From assembly GCA_046155285.1 (NCBI GenBank), contig JBJXEA010000006.1, forward strand, positions 1 through 27,536: a DNA stretch of 27,536 bases, in the 5' to 3' direction. The notes beneath the pieces are model-generated. The model saw only the letters and a program-made list of their open reading frames with translations, had not been told where the DNA came from and searched no databases. The DNA comes from CAILHX01 sp046155285 (lineage in GTDB: Bacteria > Pseudomonadota > Gammaproteobacteria > Burkholderiales > Methylophilaceae). Every line of letters starts with the position of its first letter. The stretch's first letter is position 1. Below, piece by piece: positions 20,825 through 27,536 of the stretch. Both the position numbers and the translations under genes were made by a program.

Positions 20825-23800
20825 ATGACCCGTCTGCGCGAAATCCCCTACAACTACACTTCATTCTCTGACCGTGAAATCGTCATGCGGTTTCTGGGTG
20901 CAGAGTCATGGGACACCTTAAACACACTCCGTGACGAGCGCAAAACTGGGCGTTCGGCGCGGATGTTGTTCGAGGTGCTGGGCGATTTGTGGGTGGTAAC
21001 GCGCAACCCCTACTTGCAGGACGACTTGCTGGATAACGCCAAGCGACGCAAAGCCTTGATTGACGCGCTTTACCATCGTATCGGCGCGATTGAAGAGCGT
21101 AGTCACAGCAACCCGCAGGTAGAAAAGCTCATCGCCACTGCAAGACAAGCCATTGCTACGTTTGAAGCCGATTTCCGTAGCACTCTGGCCTTACGCAAAA
21201 AAACGCTGTCCAAACTTTCGCGCTTAACCCGTAAGGACAACATCCAGTTCGACGGCCTCGCCCGTGTTTCGCACGTCACCGACGCTACCGACTGGCGTGT
21301 GGAATATCCGTTCGTGGTCATCAACCCGGATACGGAAGAAGAAACCGCCGCTTTGGTACGCGCTTGTATCGAGCTAGGCTTAACCATCATCCCACGCGGC
21401 GGCGGCACGGGTTATACCGGCGGCGCTGTGCCGTTAACCCCGTTATCCGCCATTATCAACACGGAAAAACTGGATACGCTAGGCGCAGTACAGATGAGCG
21501 TGTTGCCCAATGTAGCAAACAAAATCCCTACTATCCGCTGCGGCGCAGGTGTTGTGACGCGCCGCGTGATGGAGGCCGCCACCGACGCGGGCTTTGAATT
21601 TGCAGTAGACCCCACCTCTGCCGATGCCTCGTGCATAGGCGGTAATGTTGCCATGAACGCGGGTGGCAAAAAAGCCGTGCTGTGGGGTACGGCGCTGGAC
21701 AACCTCGCCTCTTGGCGCATGGTTACGCCCGATGCTGAATGGATGGAAATCACGCGCGTGGATCACAATCTGGGCAAGATACACGATGCTGAAACCGCGA
21801 CTTTCCTGATCGAGCGCTTTAAGGCCGACGGCAAAACCAAGCTGGGCGAGGAAACGCTCGCCATCCCCGGGCCGCATTTCCGTAAAGTGGGCTTGGGTAA
21901 AGACGTGACCGACAAGTTCTTGGCAGGCTTGCCCGGCATCCAAAAAGAAGGCTGCGACGGGCTGATTACATCCGCCACTTTTATTTTGCACAAAATGCCC
22001 AAGCACGTGCGCACCATCGCCCTGGAGTTTTTCGGCTCGGTGTCGTTGGCCGTGCCTGCGATTGTGGAAATCAAAGACTTTCTCGACCAACATCCCACCG
22101 CCTTGATGGCAGGCTTGGAGCATCTGGACGAACGCTATTTGAAGGCGGTCGGCTACGCCACCAAAGCCAGCCGGCAGGAACGGCCAAAAATGGTGCTGAT
22201 TGCTGATATTGCCAGCGATTCTGAAGACGACGTAGGGGCTGCCGCATCGCACATCGTACGTCTTGCCAATGCGCGTGGCGGCGAAGGCTTTATCGCCGTG
22301 AGTGCTGAAACCCGCAAGAAATTCTGGCTGGATCGCGCCCGTACCGCGGCCATTGCCGCGCACACCAATGCTTTCAAGATCAATGAGGACGTGGTGATTC
22401 CGCTGCCACGCCTGGGTGATTATTCCGATGGTATTGAGCGTATCAATATCGAGCTTTCCGTCACCAATAAACTAAAGCTACTGAACGCGCTGGAAGTGTT
22501 TTTGCAAGGCGAATTGCCGCTGATCAACACCGAAGAAACAGCGAACGACCCTGAATTGCTGGAAGCGAAACGTCAACTCGCCTTGGCGCATTTGGCGAAG
22601 ACGCGTGAGCATTGGAGCGGCGTGCTCGCCAAGCTTGACGAGTTCCTGCCTAAGCTTGATACATTGCCAAAATCTGAGGCGGCTCGACTTGGCGAAGAAG
22701 GCTACGCGACTGTGTTCCGCGCCGTGCAAGACCACCAATTGCGCATCTCATGGAAAAACGAAGTGCGCCATGCCTTGCACCAGATGTTCACCGGACGCGA
22801 GTACCAGAAAATCCTCGAACGCTGCGACGAAATCCACAAAACCGTTCTGAAAAGCCGCGTGTTCGTGGCGCTACACATGCACGCGGGCGATGGCAACGTA
22901 CATACCAACATCCCGGTCAATTCAGACGACTACGACATGTTGCGCGAGGCCAACGAGGCCGTGGCACGCATCATGAAACTGGCTACCAACTTAGGCGGCG
23001 TGATTTCCGGCGAGCACGGCATCGGCATCACCAAAATGGAGTTTTTGGACGAGAAAGTCATCAGCAATTTCGCCGAATACAAAAACAAGGTTGACCCAGA
23101 AGGCCGATTTAACAAGGGCAAGCTGATTGCAGGCTCTGACCTGCGCAACGCCTACACGCCGTCTTTCGCGCTGATGGAGGTGGAATCGCTGATTATGGAG
23201 CAATCCGAAATCGGCGAAATTGCTGACTCCATCAAAGATTGCCTACGTTGCGGCAAGTGCAAACCGGTGTGTACCACACACGTGCCACGCGCAAACCTGT
23301 TGTATTCCCCGCGCAATAAAATCCTCGGCACATCGTTGCTGATCGAAGCGTTTTTGTACGAGGAACAAACGCGCAGAGGTATTTCCATCCGGCATTTTGA
23401 CGAATTCAACGACGTGGCCGACCACTGCACGGTGTGCCACAAGTGCTTGAATCCTTGTCCAGTGGATATTGATTTCGGCGACGTTTCCATCGCCATGCGT
23501 AACTTTTTACGCAAACAAGGCAAAAAGAACTTCAACCCCGGCACAGCAGTTGGCATGGCGTTCCTCAACGCCAAAGACCCTGCCACCATCAAGCTGCTAC
23601 GCACGGTGATGATGGGCTGGGGCTATAAAGCGCAGCGTTTTGCCCACGCCATAGCCAAAAAGCTGGGCTTGCTCACCGCGTTCAAAAAACATCCGCCGTC
23701 CACGCTAGGCAAACCGGAAGTCAAAGCACAAATCATCCACTTTTTGAACCGCCCCATGCCCAAAAAGCTGCCGAGCAAGACCTCGCGTGCTTTGCTTGGC

Positions 23801-24652
23801 ATTGAAGACGACACCATGATTCCGATCATCCGCAATCCCAGCAAAGCAGGTGAGGATGCCGATGCCGTGTTCTATTTCCCCGGTTGCGGTTCGGAGCGCT
23901 TGTTCAGCCAAGTCGGCCTCGCCACGCAAGCCATGCTGTACGAGACAGGCGCGATTACCGTGTTGCCGCCAGGCTACCTGTGCTGCGGCTACCCGCAAAC
24001 CTCCGCCGGTAATCACGACAAAGGCCAGGAGATCACCACCGAGAACCGCGTGCTGTTCCACCGCGTCGCCAACACGCTGAATTACCTTGATATCAAGACC
24101 GTCATCGTGTCCTGCGGTACGTGTATGGATCAGCTACAAAAGTACCAATTCGAGAAGATATTCCCCGGCTGCCGCCTATTGGACATCCACGAATACCTGA
24201 TGGAAAAAGGCTTGAAGATGGAAGGCGTGAACGGTGTCAAATACATGTACCACGACCCTTGCCACAGCCCGATGAAGACCTACGCCCCGACCAAGGTGGT
24301 GAACGAGCTGATGGGTGAAAAGGTAGACCTCAATGACCGCTGCTGCGGCGAATCCGGCACCTTCGCCGTCGCCCGCCCCGACATCGCCACGCAAGTGAAG
24401 ATGCGCAAACAGGAAGAACTGGAAAAAGGCATGAAGAAACTAGGCCTCACCCCCGGCGCACCGGAACAGGAAGTGAAGATTTTGACCTCCTGCCCAAGCT
24501 GTATGCAGGGCTTGGCCAGATATGGCGAAGACACCGGCATACAAGCCGACTACATCGTGGTGGAATTAGCCAAGAGCATTCTGGGTGAGGATTGGCTGCA
24601 GGATTATGTGGCTAAGGCGAATAATGGTGGGGTGGAGAAGGTGTTGTTGTGA
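20825..24652 (+). CDS. Giant FAD-linked / 4Fe-4S / CCG-domain oxidoreductase (GlcD-GlcF-like fusion)
   Basis: 1275 residues. Order: a DUF3683-type N-terminal region (about 1-130), an FAD-binding PCMH domain with PRGGGTGYTGGAV near residue 190, the FAD-oxidase C-terminal domain with HMHAGDGNVHTN (from His684) and GGVISGEHGIGITK, two 4Fe-4S motifs (CLRCGKCKPVC from Cys806 and CTVCHKCLNPC from Cys868), then CCG/DUF224 segments (FPGCGSE near 1021, LCCGYP near 1053, TSCPSC near 1223). This is the D-2-hydroxyacid (lactate/glycolate) dehydrogenase plan fused into one chain; electrons probably go to quinone or cytochrome. The substrate cannot be read from sequence. ATG at 20825 fits the promoter; the open frame further upstream overlaps the divergent tlpA-like gene and is rejected. 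Confidence 0.9.
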   Translation: MTRLREIPYNYTSFSDREIVMRFLGAESWDTLNTLRDERKTGRSARMLFEVLGDLWVVTRNPYLQDDLLDNAKRRKALIDALYHRIGAIEERSHSNPQVEKLIATARQAIATFEADFRSTLALRKKTLSKLSRLTRKDNIQFDGLARVSHVTDATDWRVEYPFVVINPDTEEETAALVRACIELGLTIIPRGGGTGYTGGAVPLTPLSAIINTEKLDTLGAVQMSVLPNVANKIPTIRCGAGVVTRRVMEAATDAGFEFAVDPTSADASCIGGNVAMNAGGKKAVLWGTALDNLASWRMVTPDAEWMEITRVDHNLGKIHDAETATFLIERFKADGKTKLGEETLAIPGPHFRKVGLGKDVTDKFLAGLPGIQKEGCDGLITSATFILHKMPKHVRTIALEFFGSVSLAVPAIVEIKDFLDQHPTALMAGLEHLDERYLKAVGYATKASRQERPKMVLIADIASDSEDDVGAAASHIVRLANARGGEGFIAVSAETRKKFWLDRARTAAIAAHTNAFKINEDVVIPLPRLGDYSDGIERINIELSVTNKLKLLNALEVFLQGELPLINTEETANDPELLEAKRQLALAHLAKTREHWSGVLAKLDEFLPKLDTLPKSEAARLGEEGYATVFRAVQDHQLRISWKNEVRHALHQMFTGREYQKILERCDEIHKTVLKSRVFVALHMHAGDGNVHTNIPVNSDDYDMLREANEAVARIMKLATNLGGVISGEHGIGITKMEFLDEKVISNFAEYKNKVDPEGRFNKGKLIAGSDLRNAYTPSFALMEVESLIMEQSEIGEIADSIKDCLRCGKCKPVCTTHVPRANLLYSPRNKILGTSLLIEAFLYEEQTRRGISIRHFDEFNDVADHCTVCHKCLNPCPVDIDFGDVSIAMRNFLRKQGKKNFNPGTAVGMAFLNAKDPATIKLLRTVMMGWGYKAQRFAHAIAKKLGLLTAFKKHPPSTLGKPEVKAQIIHFLNRPMPKKLPSKTSRALLGIEDDTMIPIIRNPSKAGEDADAVFYFPGCGSERLFSQVGLATQAMLYETGAITVLPPGYLCCGYPQTSAGNHDKGQEITTENRVLFHRVANTLNYLDIKTVIVSCGTCMDQLQKYQFEKIFPGCRLLDIHEYLMEKGLKMEGVNGVKYMYHDPCHSPMKTYAPTKVVNELMGEKVDLNDRCCGESGTFAVARPDIATQVKMRKQEELEKGMKKLGLTPGAPEQEVKILTSCPSCMQGLARYGEDTGIQADYIVVELAKSILGEDWLQDYVAKANNGGVEKVLL

Positions 24653-24707
24653 GTTTTGATTGCCATTTTTTACGTTTCCGATATCTGTTTTCGATTCCTT
24701 CCGAAAA

Positions 24708-25532
24708 ATGAAGTCATTTAGCCAAAGAAAAAACTTAAAGCCTGTTTTGGAAACCATCCAAACCGACTCAATGAGTGACGACCTTCGCAACTCGCTTTGG
24801 AATGTTCTTGATATTGAGCTATGGACAAGCGAAGGGTTTCTTTTCAAGCCTTACAATACCGCTGAAATGACAGTGCTAAGTAAGCGTATTTGGTTCAATT
24901 ATTTCAAAAGGCCTCTTGATTTACTACCTCACAGCAATTCACTAGTCCTCGCAGAACTTAGAAATTACTTCTTTGCTTGTCCATGGTTCGAAGTTTATGA
25001 CTTCCTAGAGTTCCTGCTGGTCTATTTTATGAACACTAGGCCAAAGCTAATAAACTTCATAAATTCCATACTTGAACGTGAACTTTCCGGGTTTCGCTTT
25101 GTGTCAGGCCACTTTTCAGACATCACCAATGCTCAGGAGTTAGATATGCTTGGGCTAGCACTCAAAGATTCTCAGTTTGCAGGAGTTTCGGCACACCTCC
25201 AGCGTGGACTTGAGTTATACGCTAATCGCGAAAACCCTGATTACAGAAACTCAATTAAGGAATCAATTTCTGCTGTTGAGAGCATGGCGAGAATTGTTGC
25301 CGAGAATCCAAAGGCAACATTAAGTGACGCACTTAAAGCTATCGAGAAACGCGGTTCTCTACACCCTGCACTAAAGGACGGTTTTATAAAACTCTATGGT
25401 TACACAAGTGACGAAGGGGGAATTCGCCACGCCATGCTTGATGAACCAGAACTGACTTCAGCAGATGCCAGATACTTCTTACTTTCTTGTACATCTTTCG
25501 TTAACTATCTAAAAGCACAGTTAGCCACATAG
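24708..25532 (+). CDS. AbiJ-NTD4 domain protein, putative abortive-infection factor
   Basis: A 274-residue protein. The N-terminus (SFSQRKNLKPVLETIQ, then DDLRNSLWNVL, residues 3-34) is the characteristic start of the AbiJ N-terminal domain 4, found on phage-defence proteins. The C-terminal half (RGLELYANRENPDYRNSIKE, ISAVESMARI and an IRHAML segment) is helical and resembles HEPN/Abi_C-type regions found in such proteins, a likely RNase-like effector (inference). ATG at 24708 gives the family start; an upstream TTG at 24660 is less likely and no strong ribosome binding site is seen. Codons are visibly AT-richer than both neighbours, suggesting transfer. It is a single gene with no recognised partner. 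Confidence 0.75.
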   Translation: MKSFSQRKNLKPVLETIQTDSMSDDLRNSLWNVLDIELWTSEGFLFKPYNTAEMTVLSKRIWFNYFKRPLDLLPHSNSLVLAELRNYFFACPWFEVYDFLEFLLVYFMNTRPKLINFINSILERELSGFRFVSGHFSDITNAQELDMLGLALKDSQFAGVSAHLQRGLELYANRENPDYRNSIKESISAVESMARIVAENPKATLSDALKAIEKRGSLHPALKDGFIKLYGYTSDEGGIRHAMLDEPELTSADARYFLLSCTSFVNYLKAQLAT

Positions 25533-25603
25533 CAAGCAGAGCGGTCGCGCATCACTCTTTCCCCTTCTGCCGCAGCCGACAACGCAGTTCCAAGACGTTT
25601 GCT

Positions 25604-25629
25604 GTCGGGCAACCCCCGACGGTTTTGAT
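25604..25629 (+). terminator. Hairpin with T-rich tail after the AbiJ-like gene
   Basis: GTCGGG-CAACC-CCCGAC (25604-25620) is followed by GGTTTTGATT. A six-base-pair GC stem with a moderately T-rich tail could end the AbiJ-like transcript, though it lies 72 bp past the stop and the tail is interrupted. It may instead be another dispersed palindrome, as two further ones follow directly. Confidence 0.4.
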
Positions 25630-25632
25630 TTA

Positions 25633-25700
25633 CCCCTCACCCTACCCCTCTCCCACAAGGGGCGAGGGAATCTGGGTTCCGGGTCAAGCCCGTAATGACG
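25633..25700. repeat. Two adjoining dispersed-type palindromic elements
   Basis: 25633-25668 is a pyrimidine/purine switch element in which CCCCT (25645-25649) can pair with AGGGG (25658-25662), and CCCTC with GAGGG (25664-25668). 25671-25700 holds CGGG-TCAAG-CCCG (25680-25692) within TTCCGGGTCAAGCCCG, followed by TAATGACG. Both look like the short intergenic palindromes repeated through many proteobacterial genomes; only one copy of each lies in the window, so the dispersed nature is from general knowledge. They separate the AbiJ-like gene from pap. The remaining bases to 25781 hold the pap leader and a loose TTGATA (25715-25720). Confidence 0.5.
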
Positions 25701-25781
25701 AACCATTCCCTTAATTGATACAAATCAATTCCCCATTTTTCATAAAAGTGTAAAACTAAACTAACTAAGAGGGAGGTCATC

Positions 25782-27275
25782 ATGTTTGAATCCGCAGAAC
25801 TCGGCCACAAAATCGACAAAGCCTCGTATGAAGCAGAAGTCCCCATCCTGCGTGAAGCACTGCTGGAGATGCAGCATAACCTCGCTGAAGCGCCGACTTT
25901 CCCCGTCATTATCATCGTCGCTGGTGTGGATGGCGCCGGGCGTGGCGAGACAGTGAACCTGCTCAACACCTGGATGGATCCGCGCAACGTGCAGACCCAC
26001 GGCATGGGTGAACCTTCCGATGAGGAACTGGACAGGCCGATGATGTGGCGCTTTTGGCGCGCACTACCGCCCAAAGGCAAGATTGGCGTTTTTCTTGGCT
26101 CCTGGTACACCTGGCCTATCCTCAACCGCGTCTTCGGCAAAACCAAGTTAGCTGAACTTGACCAGAGCTTGGAGCGTGCCAAACGGCTGGAAAAGATGCT
26201 GACGGACGAAGGCGCACTCATCATCAAATTCTGGCTGCATCTTTCCAAAGAAAAGCAGGAACAACGCCTGAAAGCATTGGAAAAAGAACCGAAAACCAGC
26301 TGGCGCGTGACCAAGCGCGACTGGGAACATTACGAACTTTACGATAAATTCCTCACCGTGCACGAGAGCGTGATCCGTCACACCAGCACCGCCGAAGCAC
26401 CGTGGATCATCGTCGAGGGCTACGACGCCCGCTACCGCAGCCTGACGGTGGCTAAAGTCATTCTGGAGAACATCAACAAGCGGTTGGCCGAAGAAGGAAA
26501 AAAGAAGAAGGCACCGGTCTCCGCCCCGCCATTGCTGCCCTCGATTGATAATCTGCATGTGTTGAAAGCGCTCGACCTGGATCAAAAGCTGGAGAAAAAT
26601 CAGTTTGTGGACGAGCTGGCGAAATATCAGGGCAAATTGGCGCAACTGACACGCGACCCAAAGTTCAAGAAAATCACCGTCATCGTGGCACTGGAAGGCA
26701 GCGATGCCGCAGGCAAGGGTGGCAGCATACGCCGCATCACCAGCGCTATTGATGCGCGGCAATACGAGGTCATCCCCATCGCCGCGCCCACGGAAGAAGA
26801 ACGCGCGCAGCCTTACTTATGGCGATTTTGGCGGTATATCCCGCGCAAGGGGCGGGTCACCATCTTCGACCGTACCTGGTATGGTCGCGTGCTGGTAGAA
26901 AGGGTGGAAGGCTTTGTGCAAGAAGACGCTTGGATGCGGGCTTATGGCGAGATCAACGAATTTGAAGCACAGCTGGTGCGCAACAATACGGTCATCGTCA
27001 AATTCTGGCTGGCTATCAGCAAGGATGAGCAGCTGAAGCGTTTTGAGGATAGACAAAAGACAGGTTTCAAACGCTTCAAAATCACCGATGAAGACTGGCG
27101 CAACCGCGATAAGTGGGATGCCTACGAGCAGGCCGTGTGCGACATGGTAGACCGTACCAGCACCGAAACAGCACCGTGGACGCTGGTGGAGGCCAACGAC
27201 AAGTTTTTTGCGCGCATCAAGGTGCTGAAGACTTTGTGCCAGCGTATAGAAACCGCACTGGATAATCTCAAATAA
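25782..27275 (+). CDS. pap: Polyphosphate:AMP phosphotransferase (class II, tandem PPK2 domains)
   Basis: Uses polyphosphate to phosphorylate AMP to ADP. The 497-residue length is that of class II PPK2 with two tandem kinase domains. The C-terminal domain (about 275-497) has an intact Walker A-like EGSDAAGKGG with Lys312, the lid LWRFWR, and Walker B-like FDRTWYGR with Asp363. The N-terminal domain (1-240) is degenerate: GVDGAGRGET has Arg54 for Lys, and the Walker B position reads FLGSWYTW, with Leu105-Gly106 where the active domain has Asp-Arg. This matches class II family knowledge in which only the C-terminal domain is catalytic. GGGAGG lies five bases before the ATG. Confidence 0.94.
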   Translation: MFESAELGHKIDKASYEAEVPILREALLEMQHNLAEAPTFPVIIIVAGVDGAGRGETVNLLNTWMDPRNVQTHGMGEPSDEELDRPMMWRFWRALPPKGKIGVFLGSWYTWPILNRVFGKTKLAELDQSLERAKRLEKMLTDEGALIIKFWLHLSKEKQEQRLKALEKEPKTSWRVTKRDWEHYELYDKFLTVHESVIRHTSTAEAPWIIVEGYDARYRSLTVAKVILENINKRLAEEGKKKKAPVSAPPLLPSIDNLHVLKALDLDQKLEKNQFVDELAKYQGKLAQLTRDPKFKKITVIVALEGSDAAGKGGSIRRITSAIDARQYEVIPIAAPTEEERAQPYLWRFWRYIPRKGRVTIFDRTWYGRVLVERVEGFVQEDAWMRAYGEINEFEAQLVRNNTVIVKFWLAISKDEQLKRFEDRQKTGFKRFKITDEDWRNRDKWDAYEQAVCDMVDRTSTETAPWTLVEANDKFFARIKVLKTLCQRIETALDNLK

Positions 27276-27389
27276 ATCTTGGCTTTTAGATACTCGGGGC
27301 AGGTCTTGCAAAATGATACTTCACGCACTAAGTTCATTCCAAACTCGCTCTCAATCTCCCTAATGGCGAGGCAGCTAACCGCCCCTGAG

Positions 27390-27536
27390 CTACTTCAACG
27401 CACACCAAACCAGCGGATCCAAGGGCTTACTCTTGTAGCGCAACTCAAAATATAAGCCGGCTTCTGGATTGCCGCCGCTGTTGCCGATGGCGGCCACATG
27501 ATCCCCCGCTTGCACTTCGTCACCGACGCTTCTGAG
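27390..27536 (-). CDS. M23 peptidase-fold protein (EnvC/NlpD-like), C-terminal fragment
   Basis: Only the last 48 residues lie in the window; the gene continues beyond 27536. The fragment reads VGDEVQAGDHVAAIGNSGG, then NPEAGLYFELRYKSKPLDP and ends LVWCALK before TAG. The GNSGG-NPE-GLYFELR-PLDP pattern is the C-terminal part of the LytM/M23 domain in EnvC-like amidase activators (peptidoglycan hydrolysis at division) and related DD-metallopeptidases. The catalytic His/Asp positions are mostly outside the window, so activity versus regulator cannot be decided. It is convergent with pap; the 114-bp gap shows no clear terminator or gene. Confidence 0.85.
   Translation of the reverse strand, partial: LRSVGDEVQAGDHVAAIGNSGGNPEAGLYFELRYKSKPLDPLVWCALK

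Noticed and set aside
21479..22363. 294-residue antisense frame within the oxidoreductase gene
   Set aside because: Long antisense frames are common in GC-rich coding sequence; the plus strand has unambiguous FAD-domain motifs here.
26148..26762. 204-residue antisense frame within pap
   Set aside because: Shadow of the kinase coding strand; no start signal or family motif.

Overview
The window looks like chromosomal DNA of a betaproteobacterium, probably of the Nitrosomonadales/Gallionellaceae type. This is inferred from gene order (recO-pdxJ-acpS, exbB-exbD-msbA, maf-rng), from protein style, and from a very large FAD/Fe-S oxidoreductase with an N-terminal DUF3683-type region. No rRNA, tRNA, CRISPR array, transposase or integrase was seen. 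Coding density is high and no gap between genes exceeds 300 bp.

Layout. (1) 46-2825, minus: exbB-exbD-msbA, a proton-driven energising pair followed by the lipid A flippase. (2) 2909-4852, plus: recO, pdxJ, acpS, with GTAG-headed REP-like palindromes at the ends of msbA and recO and a heptamer repeat at the end of pdxJ. (3) 4849-7587: a LysR regulator divergent from a three-gene cassette (AhpD/CMD-like, PNPOx-like flavin protein, DUF1348/NTF2-like). (4) 7642-11054, plus: a YehS-like DUF1456 protein, a TonB-like membrane protein with an unfamiliar C-terminus, an AlkA-type glycosylase and a CPD photolyase; the last two form a DNA-repair pair. (5) 11136-12452, plus: a receiver-like protein lacking the phospho-Asp, a class III nucleotide cyclase and a small Cys-bearing protein. 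(6) 12463-14990, minus: a secreted trypsin-like protease with TPR-like repeats, two overlooked small proteins (61 and 50 aa), a LON substrate-binding-domain protein and a secreted MORN_2/YwqK-like protein. (7) 15193-16994, minus: two SRPBCC proteins and a MarC-family membrane protein. (8) 17031-19050, plus: maf and rng. (9) 19107-20757, minus: ComEA-like, YidB-like, HemJ/CopD-like and TlpA-like proteins. (10) 20825-24652, plus: the 1275-aa oxidoreductase. (11) 24708-25532: an AT-richer AbiJ-NTD4 (abortive-infection-like) gene followed by a patchwork of dispersed palindromes. (12) 25782-27275: tandem-domain polyphosphate:AMP phosphotransferase. (13) 27390-27536, minus: the C-terminal end of an EnvC/NlpD-like M23 protein, cut by the window edge.

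Most of the window is housekeeping (envelope, cofactor, RNA processing, repair). The parts most likely to hold something undescribed are the pseudo-receiver/cyclase unit (11136-12452), the protease/small-protein/LON-domain/MORN unit (12463-14990), the LysR-linked redox cassette (4849-7587), and the lone AbiJ-like gene beside repeats (24708-25700). A 12-bp-arm hairpin (7606-7638) covers the ribosome binding site of the DUF1456 gene and overlaps a perfect -10 box, an uncommon arrangement.
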